Shown here one piece after another: positions 29,171 through 37,628 of a DNA stretch of 64,000 nt. Source of the DNA: Streptosporangium violaceochromogenes (GTDB lineage Bacteria; Actinomycetota; Actinomycetes; Streptosporangiales; Streptosporangiaceae); NCBI RefSeq assembly GCF_014654615.1, contig NZ_BNBB01000012.1:124001-188000 (forward strand), read 5' to 3'. Made by a program: the position numbers and the translations under genes. Position 1 is the stretch's first letter; every line of letters starts with the position of its first letter. The notes under the pieces were generated by a model. It had not been told where the DNA came from, did not search any database, and was given only the letters and a program-made list of their open reading frames with translations.

Positions 29171-30175
29171 GTGCATCGTCATCTCATCACCCTGGCACTG
29201 CTGACGGCCTCGGCCCTCCCGCCGTTCACCGGCGTGTCCGGCCCCCCCTCGGCGGCGGCGGCCGACCGGCCGGGGAGCGACGGCGTCGGGATCCGGCCGG
29301 CCGAGGTCCCCGCCGACGCGCGCTCCGACCCCAGGGCCCGGCGCCACATCGTCGACCACCTCTCGCCGGGTGCCGTCGTCCACCGGCGGATCGAGGTGTC
29401 CAACACCTCCGACGTCCCCGTCCGGGTCGCCCTCTACGCGGCCGCGGCGGCGATCGACCGGGGGATGTTCTCCGTCTCCGACGGCCGGACCCCCAACGAG
29501 CTGTCGGCCTGGACCTCGATCGGTCCCCGTGTCCTGTCCCTGGGACCGCACTCCCGCTCCCCCGCCACCGTGACCGTCGCCGTGCCCGGCCGCGCCGCCG
29601 CCGGCGAGCGGTACGCGGTGATCTGGGCCGAGACGGCCGGCGAGGCCCCGTACGACGGCGCCGGGGAGGTGAACCGGGTCGGCATACGGATGTATCTGTC
29701 CGTGGGCCCGGGAGGCGGGCCGCCGACGGACTTCACCGTCGACTCGCTGACGGCGCGGCGGACGCGGGAGGGCAGGCCGGTCGTCCTCGCACGGGTGCGC
29801 AACACCGGGGGCCGCGCCCTCGACCTCAGCGGTGACCTGCGGTTGACCGAGGGCCCCGGCGGCGTGCGCGCCGGGCCGTTCGGCGTCGTGCTCGGCACGA
29901 CCCTCGCCCCCGGCGGCTCCGACGACGTCACCGTCCCCCTCGACGACGGGGTGCCGGACGGGCCGTGGCAGGCCCTCCTGCGGCTCCGGAGCGGAACGGC
30001 CCGGCACGCCGCCCGGGCGACCATCCTGTTCCCGCACGACGCCGGCACCGCGGCGGCGGTCCCCGCCGAGACCGACACGCGGCAGACGGTCCTCGCGGCC
30101 GCGCTCGCGCTGGGGGTCGCCGGGCTGGGGGCGACGCTGCTGCGGCGCGGCCGCCGCCCCGCCGCCCGGAGATAG
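29171..30175 (+). CDS. Exported cell-surface protein with DUF916/WxL-like domain and C-terminal anchor
   Basis: 334 residues. Signal peptide at 1-33 (LITLALLTASALPPFTGVSG). Ectodomain: VGIRPAEVPADA, PGAVVHRRIEVSNTSDVPVR, DGRTPNELSAWTSI, GERYAVIWAE, resembling the peptidoglycan-binding DUF916 domain of WxL surface proteins; a second beta domain follows. A C-terminal helix (TVLAAALALGVAGLGATLL) and RRGRRPAARR anchor it. The function is probably envelope-associated. The start GTG has a weak AGGCGG site; the upstream ORF may assist its translation. Confidence 0.7.
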   Translation: MHRHLITLALLTASALPPFTGVSGPPSAAAADRPGSDGVGIRPAEVPADARSDPRARRHIVDHLSPGAVVHRRIEVSNTSDVPVRVALYAAAAAIDRGMFSVSDGRTPNELSAWTSIGPRVLSLGPHSRSPATVTVAVPGRAAAGERYAVIWAETAGEAPYDGAGEVNRVGIRMYLSVGPGGGPPTDFTVDSLTARRTREGRPVVLARVRNTGGRALDLSGDLRLTEGPGGVRAGPFGVVLGTTLAPGGSDDVTVPLDDGVPDGPWQALLRLRSGTARHAARATILFPHDAGTAAAVPAETDTRQTVLAAALALGVAGLGATLLRRGRRPAARR

Positions 30176-30582
30176 GGCCGCCCCTCCTCCGCTTCCCTCG
30201 GCCTCCCTTTCCCCGGCGGCCTTCCCACGCCGCCCCGCCGCTCTCCTCTCCCCCCGCCCCCCGCGCAGCCGTCACCCGGTGTCGTCCCCGGGTGACGCCG
30301 GATCGCCGCCACCACACTGACCAGGGACGTTCCGGCGGGAACTGCGCGAGGGTTATAAACCGTGAATTTCACACATTTACCTAAACGTTGACGTCATCAT
30401 CTGCTGAGCGGTCAAATGCGGTCTGCCCCATCAGAAGCAGCGAGCACTCCCGCCCCACCGCTCACGACCGCCGCACGGCGCTCACGAGCGCGTCGCCGGA
30501 GCTCGCATCCCGCTCACCCGGCGGGTCGTGACCCGCCCACGACGCGAAGACGCGACCCGTCGCTCAGCAGAAGGAGCATCGC
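30176..30582. promoter_or_regulatory. 407-base promoter region of the M4 protease
   Basis: The last 230 bases are AT-richer. They include the perfect palindrome GTGAA-T-TTCAC (30362-30372), a candidate promoter TTGACG (30388) with an 18-base spacer and TCAAAT (30412), and the ribosome site AGAAGGAG before the GTG. The palindrome sits 16 bases upstream of the -35 element, an activator-like position. Confidence 0.5.
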
Positions 30583-32997
30583 GTGAGACGCTCTCTCGCG
30601 TTCGCGTTGGTGGCCACGGCGACAGGCGCCGTCGTCGCCCTGTCCACCGCGTCGGCCGGAGCCGTGGGGCTGACCGCCCTCGCCCCCTCCGCGCCTCCCG
30701 ACACCCCGGCCCAGGCGGCCGACCGCCTGGTCGAGGCCCAGCCGACCACTCTGCGGGCGTCCGCCAAGGACCGCTTCCTGCGCCGCGGGACCGTCACGGG
30801 CAAGGGAGGCGTCACCTACGTCTCCTACACCCGCACCTACTCCGGCCTGCCCGTCTACGGCGGCGACTTCGTCGTGGTCACCAACCGCAGCGGCGGCGTG
30901 CTGAGCACGTCGGTCGCCCAGAGCAAACCCCTGACCGTCGGGACCACCCCGAAGGTGGACGGGCGCCGGGCGGCGGAGATCGCCAAGGGCGAGATCGACA
31001 AGGCCGCCCAGGTCTCCACGCCGAAGCTGTCGGTGATGGCGCAGGGCTCCGGGCGGCTCGCCTACGAGGTCGTCGTCACCGGCAGGGACAAGGGCCGCGA
31101 AAGCAAGATGCACGTCTTCGTCGACGCCCTGACCGGAGAGGTCGCCGAGAAGTCGGACGAGGTCAGGGACGGCCAGGGGACGAGCTACTACAACGGCCCC
31201 GTCACCATCGGCACCTCCCGCTCCGGTTCGGGCTACTCCATGGCCGACCCCGGCCGCCCGGGCGTCCAGTGCGGGGACCAGAGCGGCTCCACCTTCACCC
31301 GCCCCGACGACACCTGGGGCAACGGCAGCGGGACCGACCTGGAGACCGCCTGCGTGGACGCCCTGCACGCGGTGAACAAGGAATGGGACATGCTGCGCGA
31401 CTGGCTGGGTCGCAACGGCATCGACGGCAACGGCGGCGGGTTCCCCGTCCTGGTCGGCCTGAACGACGTCAACGCCTACTGGAACGGCAGCTACACCAAC
31501 TTCGGCCACACGCTGGACAACCAGCGCCAGGCGACCCCCATCGACGTGGTCGCCCACGAGTTCGGCCACGCCATCTTCCAGACCACCCCCGGCGGCTCGA
31601 ACGGCAGCAACGAAAAGGGCGGGCTCAACGAGTCCACCGGTGACATCTTCGGCGCGCTGACCGAGTTCTACGCCAACCAGCGGGCTCCGTACGACCCGCC
31701 GGACTTCACCGTCGGCGAGACGGTCGACCTCGTCGGCAACGGGCCCATCCGCTCCATGTACCGGCCCTCGCAGATCGCCGGTCACCCCGACTGCTACTCC
31801 TCCTCGGTGCCGAACCTGGAGGTGCACGCCGGGGCCGGGGTGCAGAACCACTGGTTCTACCTGCTGGCCGAGGGCAGCAGCCCGACCGACGGCCAGCCGT
31901 CCAGCCCGACCTGCAACGGCTCCACCGTCACCGGGATCGGCATCCAGAAGGCCGGGCAGATCTTCATGGGCGCCCTCCAGCGCAAGACGACCACCTGGAC
32001 CCACCAGCTCGTCCGCAAGGCCTCGCTGGAGGCCGCGATGCAGCTGTTCCCCGGCTCCTGCGCCGAGTTCAACGCGACCAAGGCCGCCTGGGCCGCCGTC
32101 AACGTCCCCGCGGCCCCGGGCGAGCCCGCCTCGTGCGCGGCGGCCAACGACTTCTCGCTGACGCTCAGCCCCGCCTCGGCGAACGTGCAGCCCGGCCAGA
32201 CGGCGACCACGACGGTCACCACGCAGACCACCTCGGGGGGCGCGCAGAGCGTGGCGCTCTCGGCCTCCGGCCTGCCCGCGGGCATGACCGCCTCCTTCGC
32301 CCCGTCCTCGATCACCTCGGGCGGCTCCTCCACCCTGCAGATCTCGGTCCCGGCGGGCACGCCGGCCGGCTCCTACAACGTGATCGTCACCGCCAACGGG
32401 AGCGGCCTCGACCGTACGGCCTCGTTCGCGCTCACCGTCGGCGGCTCCTCACCGGGCGGCGACGCCTTCGGCGACACCTTCGAGACCGACCTCGGCTGGA
32501 CGGCCAACCCCTCCGGCACCGACACCGCCGCCGGCGGGACGTGGGAGCGCGGCACCCCTGAGGCGACCGGCTCGGGCACGACGGTCCTGCAGCCCGGCGC
32601 GGCCGCCGGCGGGAGCAACGCCCTGATCACCGGCCTTTCGGCGGGAACCGCCCCCGGCTCCCACGACGTCGACGGCGGGGTGACGAGCATCGGCTCGCCC
32701 GAGATCACACTTCCCTCCGGAAAGATCACCCTGTCGTTCTCCTGGTACCTCGCCCACCTCAACAACGCCACCTCCGCCGACTACCTCCGGGTCCGCGTGA
32801 TCTCCGGCTCGGCGAACACCGTGGTCTTCCAGCAGCTCGGCGCCGCCTCCAACCGGGCCGGCTCCTGGCGGACCGCCACCGCCGACCTGTCCCGCTACGC
32901 CGGGCAGCCGGTGCGCGTCGTGGTCGAGGCGGCGGACGCCTCCACCCCGAGCCTCATCGAGGCCGGGGTCGACAACGTGAAGATCACCCGTTCCTGA
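30583..32997 (+). CDS. Secreted M4 (thermolysin-like) metalloprotease
   Basis: 804 residues. Signal peptide at 1-27, then FTP and PepSY propeptide regions to about 200. The catalytic M4 domain has HEFGH at 325-329 (zinc ligands and Glu326), the third ligand in GGLNESTGDIFG, and the late histidine in GAGVQNHWFYLLAEG. After about 530 an Ig-like domain (FSLTLSPASANVQPGQTATT) and a jelly-roll C-terminal domain (FGDTFETDLGWTANPSGTDT) follow, probably binding domains removed or used outside the cell. It degrades extracellular protein. The start is GTG with AGAAGGAG. Confidence 0.95.
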   Translation: MRRSLAFALVATATGAVVALSTASAGAVGLTALAPSAPPDTPAQAADRLVEAQPTTLRASAKDRFLRRGTVTGKGGVTYVSYTRTYSGLPVYGGDFVVVTNRSGGVLSTSVAQSKPLTVGTTPKVDGRRAAEIAKGEIDKAAQVSTPKLSVMAQGSGRLAYEVVVTGRDKGRESKMHVFVDALTGEVAEKSDEVRDGQGTSYYNGPVTIGTSRSGSGYSMADPGRPGVQCGDQSGSTFTRPDDTWGNGSGTDLETACVDALHAVNKEWDMLRDWLGRNGIDGNGGGFPVLVGLNDVNAYWNGSYTNFGHTLDNQRQATPIDVVAHEFGHAIFQTTPGGSNGSNEKGGLNESTGDIFGALTEFYANQRAPYDPPDFTVGETVDLVGNGPIRSMYRPSQIAGHPDCYSSSVPNLEVHAGAGVQNHWFYLLAEGSSPTDGQPSSPTCNGSTVTGIGIQKAGQIFMGALQRKTTTWTHQLVRKASLEAAMQLFPGSCAEFNATKAAWAAVNVPAAPGEPASCAAANDFSLTLSPASANVQPGQTATTTVTTQTTSGGAQSVALSASGLPAGMTASFAPSSITSGGSSTLQISVPAGTPAGSYNVIVTANGSGLDRTASFALTVGGSSPGGDAFGDTFETDLGWTANPSGTDTAAGGTWERGTPEATGSGTTVLQPGAAAGGSNALITGLSAGTAPGSHDVDGGVTSIGSPEITLPSGKITLSFSWYLAHLNNATSADYLRVRVISGSANTVVFQQLGAASNRAGSWRTATADLSRYAGQPVRVVVEAADASTPSLIEAGVDNVKITRS

Positions 32998-33006
32998 CCC
33001 CGTTCC

Positions 33007-33038
33007 GCGGCCCCGGCCCCTTCGGGCGCCGGGGCCGC
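33007..33038 (+). terminator. Strong hairpin after the M4 protease
   Basis: 11-bp perfect arms GCGGCCCCGGC/GCCGGGGCCGC with a 10-base loop lie nine bases after the stop codon. There is no U tract. It is likely a terminator or 3' stabiliser. Confidence 0.7.
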
Positions 33039-33173
33039 GTCATGCCCGGCTCCGGGAGCCCTCCGGCGGCGCGTCCGGCGAATCCGCGGCGGTGAAGACG
33101 CACAAATGCGGGTGTCCGCCAGCCCGGCCGGGGTGAGCTGTGAGGAAGACCCCAATCCCTCCCGGAGGTTCAC

Positions 33174-33680
33174 ATGCGGCGACGCGACGACGAACTCACC
33201 GCCGTTGAGTCACTGACCATCGCGCTCACCGCCGTCGGCACCTTCCAGACGTACGTCGAGCACGCGGACGCGAAGGTGACCACCGTGGCCGGCTTCCACA
33301 TCGGCGCGGCGGCCGTGGCCGCCGCGCAGACGGGCACCCTGCGCGCCGCCTGGCAGGCGCACCCGGCGATCGCCCCCGCCGTGGCCGTCCTGCTGGCGCT
33401 GTACACCGCCGGATTCCTCGTGGCCGGCTACCACCTGCTCCAGGGGATCCGGCCGAGACTCGGCGTGCCCGCGGGCGCCAACCGCTTCGGGCTGGCCGGC
33501 CTGCGCGACGGGAAGAGGAGCAGGGCGGCCGAGCGGGAACGGCAGGCGTGGCACCTGGCCGACAGTCTGGCCGAGGTCGCCCGCGCCAAGCACACGAGGG
33601 TCCGCCGGTCGCTGCCGTGGACCGCGCTGATGCTGCTGTCGGTGCTGGTGTGGCTGGTCCTGGGGTCGGCCTACGGGTAG
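33174..33680 (+). CDS. Membrane protein resembling Pycsar effector (PycTM) proteins
   Basis: 168 residues. The opening (ESLTIALTAVGTFQTYVEHA, DAKVTTVAGFHIGAAAVAAA) has the RADTK/HADAK pattern and first membrane helix of PycTM-type proteins. A second helix (AVAVLLALYTAGFLVAGYHL), a cytosolic part (RQAWHLADSLAEVARAKHTR) and a C-terminal helix (ALMLLSVLVWLVLGSAYG) complete the plan. In Pycsar defence such proteins disrupt the membrane on sensing cCMP or cUMP. No cyclase is adjacent, so a defence role is unproven. The start ATG has CGGAGG. Confidence 0.5.
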   Translation: MRRRDDELTAVESLTIALTAVGTFQTYVEHADAKVTTVAGFHIGAAAVAAAQTGTLRAAWQAHPAIAPAVAVLLALYTAGFLVAGYHLLQGIRPRLGVPAGANRFGLAGLRDGKRSRAAERERQAWHLADSLAEVARAKHTRVRRSLPWTALMLLSVLVWLVLGSAYG

Positions 33681-34471
33681 GCCGGCCCGCCCGCGGGCGG
33701 GGCGGAGCCGCCCAGGGCGAGCCGGTCGCGGCCGGGCCGTCCCGGAGCGGGCCGTTCCGGGACGGGGCGCCCCCGCACGTCCGCGAAGGCCGCCAGACCG
33801 GCGAGGTCGGCGATCACCACCCGGCGGTGACCGGCCAGGACCAGCCCCCGGGAGACGAGATCGCGCATGGCCTTCTGCACGGTCCGCTCCTTGATCCCGA
33901 CGAGCTCGCCGAGTTCGGCCTGGGTGAGCGGCACGCCGACGTCCAGGCCGGCGGAGCGGGGCACGCCGTGGCGGTCGGACAGCTCCAGCAGGACCCGTGC
34001 CAGGCAGACACCGGCCTCATAGCCGGCGAAGGCGAGCCTGCGCCGGTTGGCGAACCTCAGGTGGTCGGCCGCGACGCCGCCGAGCACCCGGGCGATCCGC
34101 GGGTCGCGATCGAGGTGGGCCAGGAAGACCGCGCCCTTGACGGCGCAGACGACGGACCTCCCGCAGGTGACGACGGTGGCCGAGCGCGGGCGGTCGTCCA
34201 GGGGCGACATCTCGCCGACGACGTCGCCGTCCGCCCGGAGATCGAGGAGCGTCCTCGTGCCGTTCTCGGCGCACATCGTGACCTTCACCAGCGCGTCGAG
34301 CAGAAGGTAGACCGACCGCCCGGGGTCGCCCTCGCGGATCAGCGCGTGGTCGCCGGGAACCGTCAGGACGGTGCCGGAGCGAAGGAGTGCGGCCCGGCCC
34401 TCCTCGGGCAACCGGGCCAGGAACGACTCTCGCGGCCATCTTCTCCGCCCGTGCCCGCCCGCCACGCCCAC
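33671..34471 (-). CDS. Crp/Fnr family regulator with cyclic-nucleotide-binding domain
   Basis: 266 residues. The cNMP-binding domain (about 15-130) includes VLTVPGDHALIREGDPGRSV, DGDVVGEMSPLDDRPRSATV, where the phosphate cassette is close to consensus. A Crp-type winged helix follows (DVGVPLTQAELGELVGIKER, TVQKAMRDLVSRG), and the tail is Pro/Arg-rich. It probably binds cAMP or a related nucleotide. Its stop overlaps the convergent PycTM-like gene by 10 bases. Start codons GTG at 34471 or 34465 are both possible. Confidence 0.87.
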   Translation of the reverse strand: MGVAGGHGRRRWPRESFLARLPEEGRAALLRSGTVLTVPGDHALIREGDPGRSVYLLLDALVKVTMCAENGTRTLLDLRADGDVVGEMSPLDDRPRSATVVTCGRSVVCAVKGAVFLAHLDRDPRIARVLGGVAADHLRFANRRRLAFAGYEAGVCLARVLLELSDRHGVPRSAGLDVGVPLTQAELGELVGIKERTVQKAMRDLVSRGLVLAGHRRVVIADLAGLAAFADVRGRPVPERPAPGRPGRDRLALGGSAPPAGGPAYP

Positions 34472-34632
34472 ACCCCCCGATCACCGTACGGCCTTCCCCA
34501 TGACCTTCCCCCTTCGGGGGCCTCCCTCCCCCGTTGGCGCCCGGCGACCCCGGACTAGCATGGAAAGCGGGATCGAGCCTCCGGCGGGGAACCGCTCGCG
34601 GAGGACGTCCGGCGGGAGGGGGGCTGCGGAAG

Positions 34633-34998
34633 ATGACCGCGGACATCACCGTCAGACGGGTGTACGACACCGGGCCCGTCGAGGGGGCGGTGTTCCTGGT
34701 GGACGGGATCTGGCCCCGGGGCGTCCGTAAGGACGGCCTGCGGCTTGACCGGTGGGCGCGGGAGACCGCCCCCTCGGCGGACCTGCGCCGCTGGTTCGGA
34801 CACCGCCCGGAGCGTTTCGACGAGTTCCGCACCCGTTACCGGCGGGAGCTGGACGGCAATCCGGACGCGGTGCGCCCGCTGCTGGAGGCCGCGCGGCGCG
34901 GACCGGTCACCCTCCTTTACGGGGCGCGGGACACCGAGCACAACAACGCGGTGGTGCTGGGCGAGTATCTCCGGGAACGGATCGCGGCGGAACGGTGA
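34633..34998 (+). CDS. DUF488 family protein
   Basis: 121 residues, whole DUF488 domain: VRRVYDTGPVEGAVFLVDGI, WPRGVRKDGLRLDRWARETA, LRRWFGHRPERFDEFRTRYR, and VTLLYGARDTEHNNAVVLGE. The family is widespread and uncharacterised. The start ATG at 34633 was chosen because the family begins here; the ribosome site is weak. It ends 22 bases before the stop of the convergent oxidoreductase. Confidence 0.85.
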   Translation: MTADITVRRVYDTGPVEGAVFLVDGIWPRGVRKDGLRLDRWARETAPSADLRRWFGHRPERFDEFRTRYRRELDGNPDAVRPLLEAARRGPVTLLYGARDTEHNNAVVLGEYLRERIAAER

Positions 34999-35019
34999 CA
35001 CCCCCCGCCGGGCGGCCGT

Positions 35020-37308
35020 TCAGCCTCCGGCCCCGCCGGCCGGGGCGAGCCTGATCACCACGCTCTTGGAGGTGGGGGTGTTGGAGGTCTCGGCGACCGA
35101 GTCCAGCGGCACGAGGACGTTGGTCTCGGGGAAGTAGGCCGCGCAGCACCCGCGCGCGGTCGGGTAGGCGACGGCGCGGAACCCCTCGGCCCTGCGTTCG
35201 CCGTCGGGCCACTCGCCGACCAGGTCCACCGGGTCGCCGTCGGCCAGGCCGCGCTCGGCCAGGTCGCCGGGGTGGACGAAGACGACGCGGCGGCCGCCCC
35301 GCACCCCCCGGTAGCGGTCGTCCATGCCGTAGACCGTGGTGTTGTACTGGTCGTGGCTGCGGACCGTCTGCAGCAGCAGCCGGCCCGGCGGCACCCGCAG
35401 CACCTCCAGGGCGTTGACGGTGAAGTTCGCCCTGCCCGTGGCGGTCGGGAAACGCCGCTCGTCGCGGGGGGCGTTGGGCAGCGCGAAGCCTCCGGGGGCC
35501 CGGACGCGGGCGTTGAAGTCGCCGAACCCCGGCACCACCTGCGCGATGCGGTCGCGGATGACGTCGTAGTCGCGCTCGAACTCCTCCCAGGGCACGTGGG
35601 GGTCGGCGCCGAAGAGCTCGCGCGCCAGCCGGCAGACGATCGCCACCTCCGGCAGCAGGTGCGGGGAGGCGGGCGCGAGGCGTCCCCGGGAGGCGTGGAC
35701 CATGCCCATGGAGTCCTCGACCGTGACGAAGCGGTCGCCGTCGCGCTCGGTACGGCCCAGCGTGGGGAGGATCAGCGCCTCCGTCCCGCAGACGGCGTGG
35801 GAGCGGTTGAGCTTGGTCGACACCTGCACCGTCAGCCGGGCCCGGCGCATCGCCGCCTCGGTGACCGCCGTGTCCGGTGTGGCGGACACGAAGTTGCCGC
35901 CCATGGCGAAGAACACCTTCGCCTCCCCCGCGCGCAGCGCCCGGATCGCCTCCACGGTGTCCAGGCCGTGGCGGCGGGGCGGCTCGAAGCCGAACTCGTC
36001 GCGGAGCGCGTCGAGGAAGCTCGCCGCCGGCTTCTCATAGATGCCCATCGTCCGGTCGCCCTGGACGTTGGAGTGCCCCCGCACGGGGCAGACCCCGGCG
36101 CCCGGCCTGCCCACGTTCCCGCGCAGCAGAAGGAAGTTGACGACCTCCCGGATGGTGGCGACGGAGTTCCTGTGCTGGGTGAGGCCCATCGCCCAGCACA
36201 CGATCACCGAACGCGCCCCGAGCACGTCGCCCACCGCCGCCTCGACGGCGGGCCGTTCCAGCCCGGTCGCCTCCTCCACGTCCGCCCAGTCCAGGGCGCG
36301 GACGCTCTTCTCCCAGGCGTCGAAGCCGTGGGTGTGGGCCTGGACGAACCCCCGGTCGACCACCGTGCCGGGGGCCGCGTCCTCGGCCTCCAGCAGCAGC
36401 CGCGACATGGCCTGGAAGAGGGCCAGGTCGCCGTTGAGCCGGATCTGCAGGAAGCGGTCGGCCAGCGTCGTCCCGCGCCCCAGCACCCCGGACGGCCGCT
36501 GCGGGTTCTTGAAGCGGAGCAGCCCGGCCTCGGGCAGCGGGTTGACCGCGATGACCCGCGCTCCGTTCCGCTTGGCCCTCTCCAGCGCCGACAGCATGCG
36601 CGGGTGGTTGGTGCCGGGGTTCTGGCCGACCACGAAGATCAGGTCGGCCCGGTGCAGGTCCGCGAGCGAGACCGTGCCCTTGCCGATCCCCAGCGTCTCG
36701 GTGAGCGCCGAGCCGCTGGACTCGTGGCACATGTTGGAGCAGTCGGGAAGGTTGTTCGTTCCCAGGCGGCGCACGAGGAGCTGGTAGGCGAAGGCCGCCT
36801 CGTTGGAGGTGCGGCCGGAGGTGTAGAAGACCGCCTCGTCGGGGGTGGCGAGCGCGCGCAGCTCCCGGGCGACGAGGGCGAACGCCTTCTCCCACGTCAC
36901 CGGCACGTAGTGGTCGGCCCCCGCGGGCCGGTGCATCGGCTCGGTGAGCCGTCCCTGCTGGCCCAGCCAGTAGTCGGTGCGCCCGGCCAGTTCGGCCACG
37001 CCGTACCGGGCGAAGAAGTCGCGGGTGATCCGGCGCGTGGTGGCCTCCTCGGCCACCGCCTTCGCGCCGTTCTCGCAGAACTCCGCCGGGCTGCGGTGCT
37101 CCCCCTCGGGCCAGGCGCAGCCGGGGCAGTCGAAGCCGTTCCCCTGGTTGACGCGGGCCAGGGTCGCGAGCGTACGGCCCACGCCCATCTGGGCGTGGGC
37201 CATCCGCAGCGATCCGGTCACCGCCGGGAGGCCGGCCGCCCACTCCTTGGGCGGGCCGACCTGCAGGCCGTCCTCGGTGACGTCCTCGCGCGGAGCCTTC
37301 CTGACCAT
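35020..37308 (-). CDS. FdhF/YdeP family molybdopterin oxidoreductase
   Basis: 762 residues, the usual YdeP length. An N-terminal cluster-type motif FDCPGCAWPEGEHR, the molybdopterin-binding domains (TSGRTSNEAAFAYQLLVRRL, NMCHESSGSALTETLGIGKG, VVGQNPGTNHPRM) and the C-terminal dinucleotide domain (HDQYNTTVYGMDDRYRG) are present. It resembles formate dehydrogenase H, but YdeP-type proteins have no proven substrate; in E. coli YdeP is linked to acid resistance. No partner subunit or fdhD is in the window. GAAGGTG precedes the ATG at 37308. Confidence 0.88.
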   Translation of the reverse strand: MVRKAPREDVTEDGLQVGPPKEWAAGLPAVTGSLRMAHAQMGVGRTLATLARVNQGNGFDCPGCAWPEGEHRSPAEFCENGAKAVAEEATTRRITRDFFARYGVAELAGRTDYWLGQQGRLTEPMHRPAGADHYVPVTWEKAFALVARELRALATPDEAVFYTSGRTSNEAAFAYQLLVRRLGTNNLPDCSNMCHESSGSALTETLGIGKGTVSLADLHRADLIFVVGQNPGTNHPRMLSALERAKRNGARVIAVNPLPEAGLLRFKNPQRPSGVLGRGTTLADRFLQIRLNGDLALFQAMSRLLLEAEDAAPGTVVDRGFVQAHTHGFDAWEKSVRALDWADVEEATGLERPAVEAAVGDVLGARSVIVCWAMGLTQHRNSVATIREVVNFLLLRGNVGRPGAGVCPVRGHSNVQGDRTMGIYEKPAASFLDALRDEFGFEPPRRHGLDTVEAIRALRAGEAKVFFAMGGNFVSATPDTAVTEAAMRRARLTVQVSTKLNRSHAVCGTEALILPTLGRTERDGDRFVTVEDSMGMVHASRGRLAPASPHLLPEVAIVCRLARELFGADPHVPWEEFERDYDVIRDRIAQVVPGFGDFNARVRAPGGFALPNAPRDERRFPTATGRANFTVNALEVLRVPPGRLLLQTVRSHDQYNTTVYGMDDRYRGVRGGRRVVFVHPGDLAERGLADGDPVDLVGEWPDGERRAEGFRAVAYPTARGCCAAYFPETNVLVPLDSVAETSNTPTSKSVVIRLAPAGGAGG

Positions 37309-37628
37309 CCCGGCACCTTCTCTCCCGATCACATTTCCGCATCGACCGGCGGCTTTGATCGTTTCTGTCCCATCCTGAAGTCTCGCACGCGGAGGCGGCG
37401 GCCGGACGCCGGGCTGGCCGGTTCTGTCCCCGCGGCGAGGGCGGCAGGAAGTGACCACTTCCCGGTCCGGAACAGGCCGGGAAAACTAGCGGGAGATCAT
37501 CTGCTCCGGTGGCGGCGAAGGGGTGTCATGTCAGCGGGAACGTCGGCCGGCCCAAGCGGTCGGGCCACCCTCTGCGAAGCCGGTCCGCGCACCGCCCGAG
37601 GCGGGGCCGCGATCGGCGGGAGGAGCCG
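37309..37628. other. Divergent 320-base promoter region
   Basis: It lies between the YdeP-type oxidoreductase and the M16 gene and contains the perfect palindrome at 37447-37462. Short overlapping frames in it lack homology. No clear promoter was assigned. Confidence 0.5.
37447..37462. promoter_or_regulatory. Perfect 16-bp palindrome in the divergent region
   Basis: GGAAGTG-AC-CACTTCC has 7-bp arms and a two-base centre, the form of a dimeric-regulator operator. It could control the oxidoreductase, the M16 gene, or both. Confidence 0.6.
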
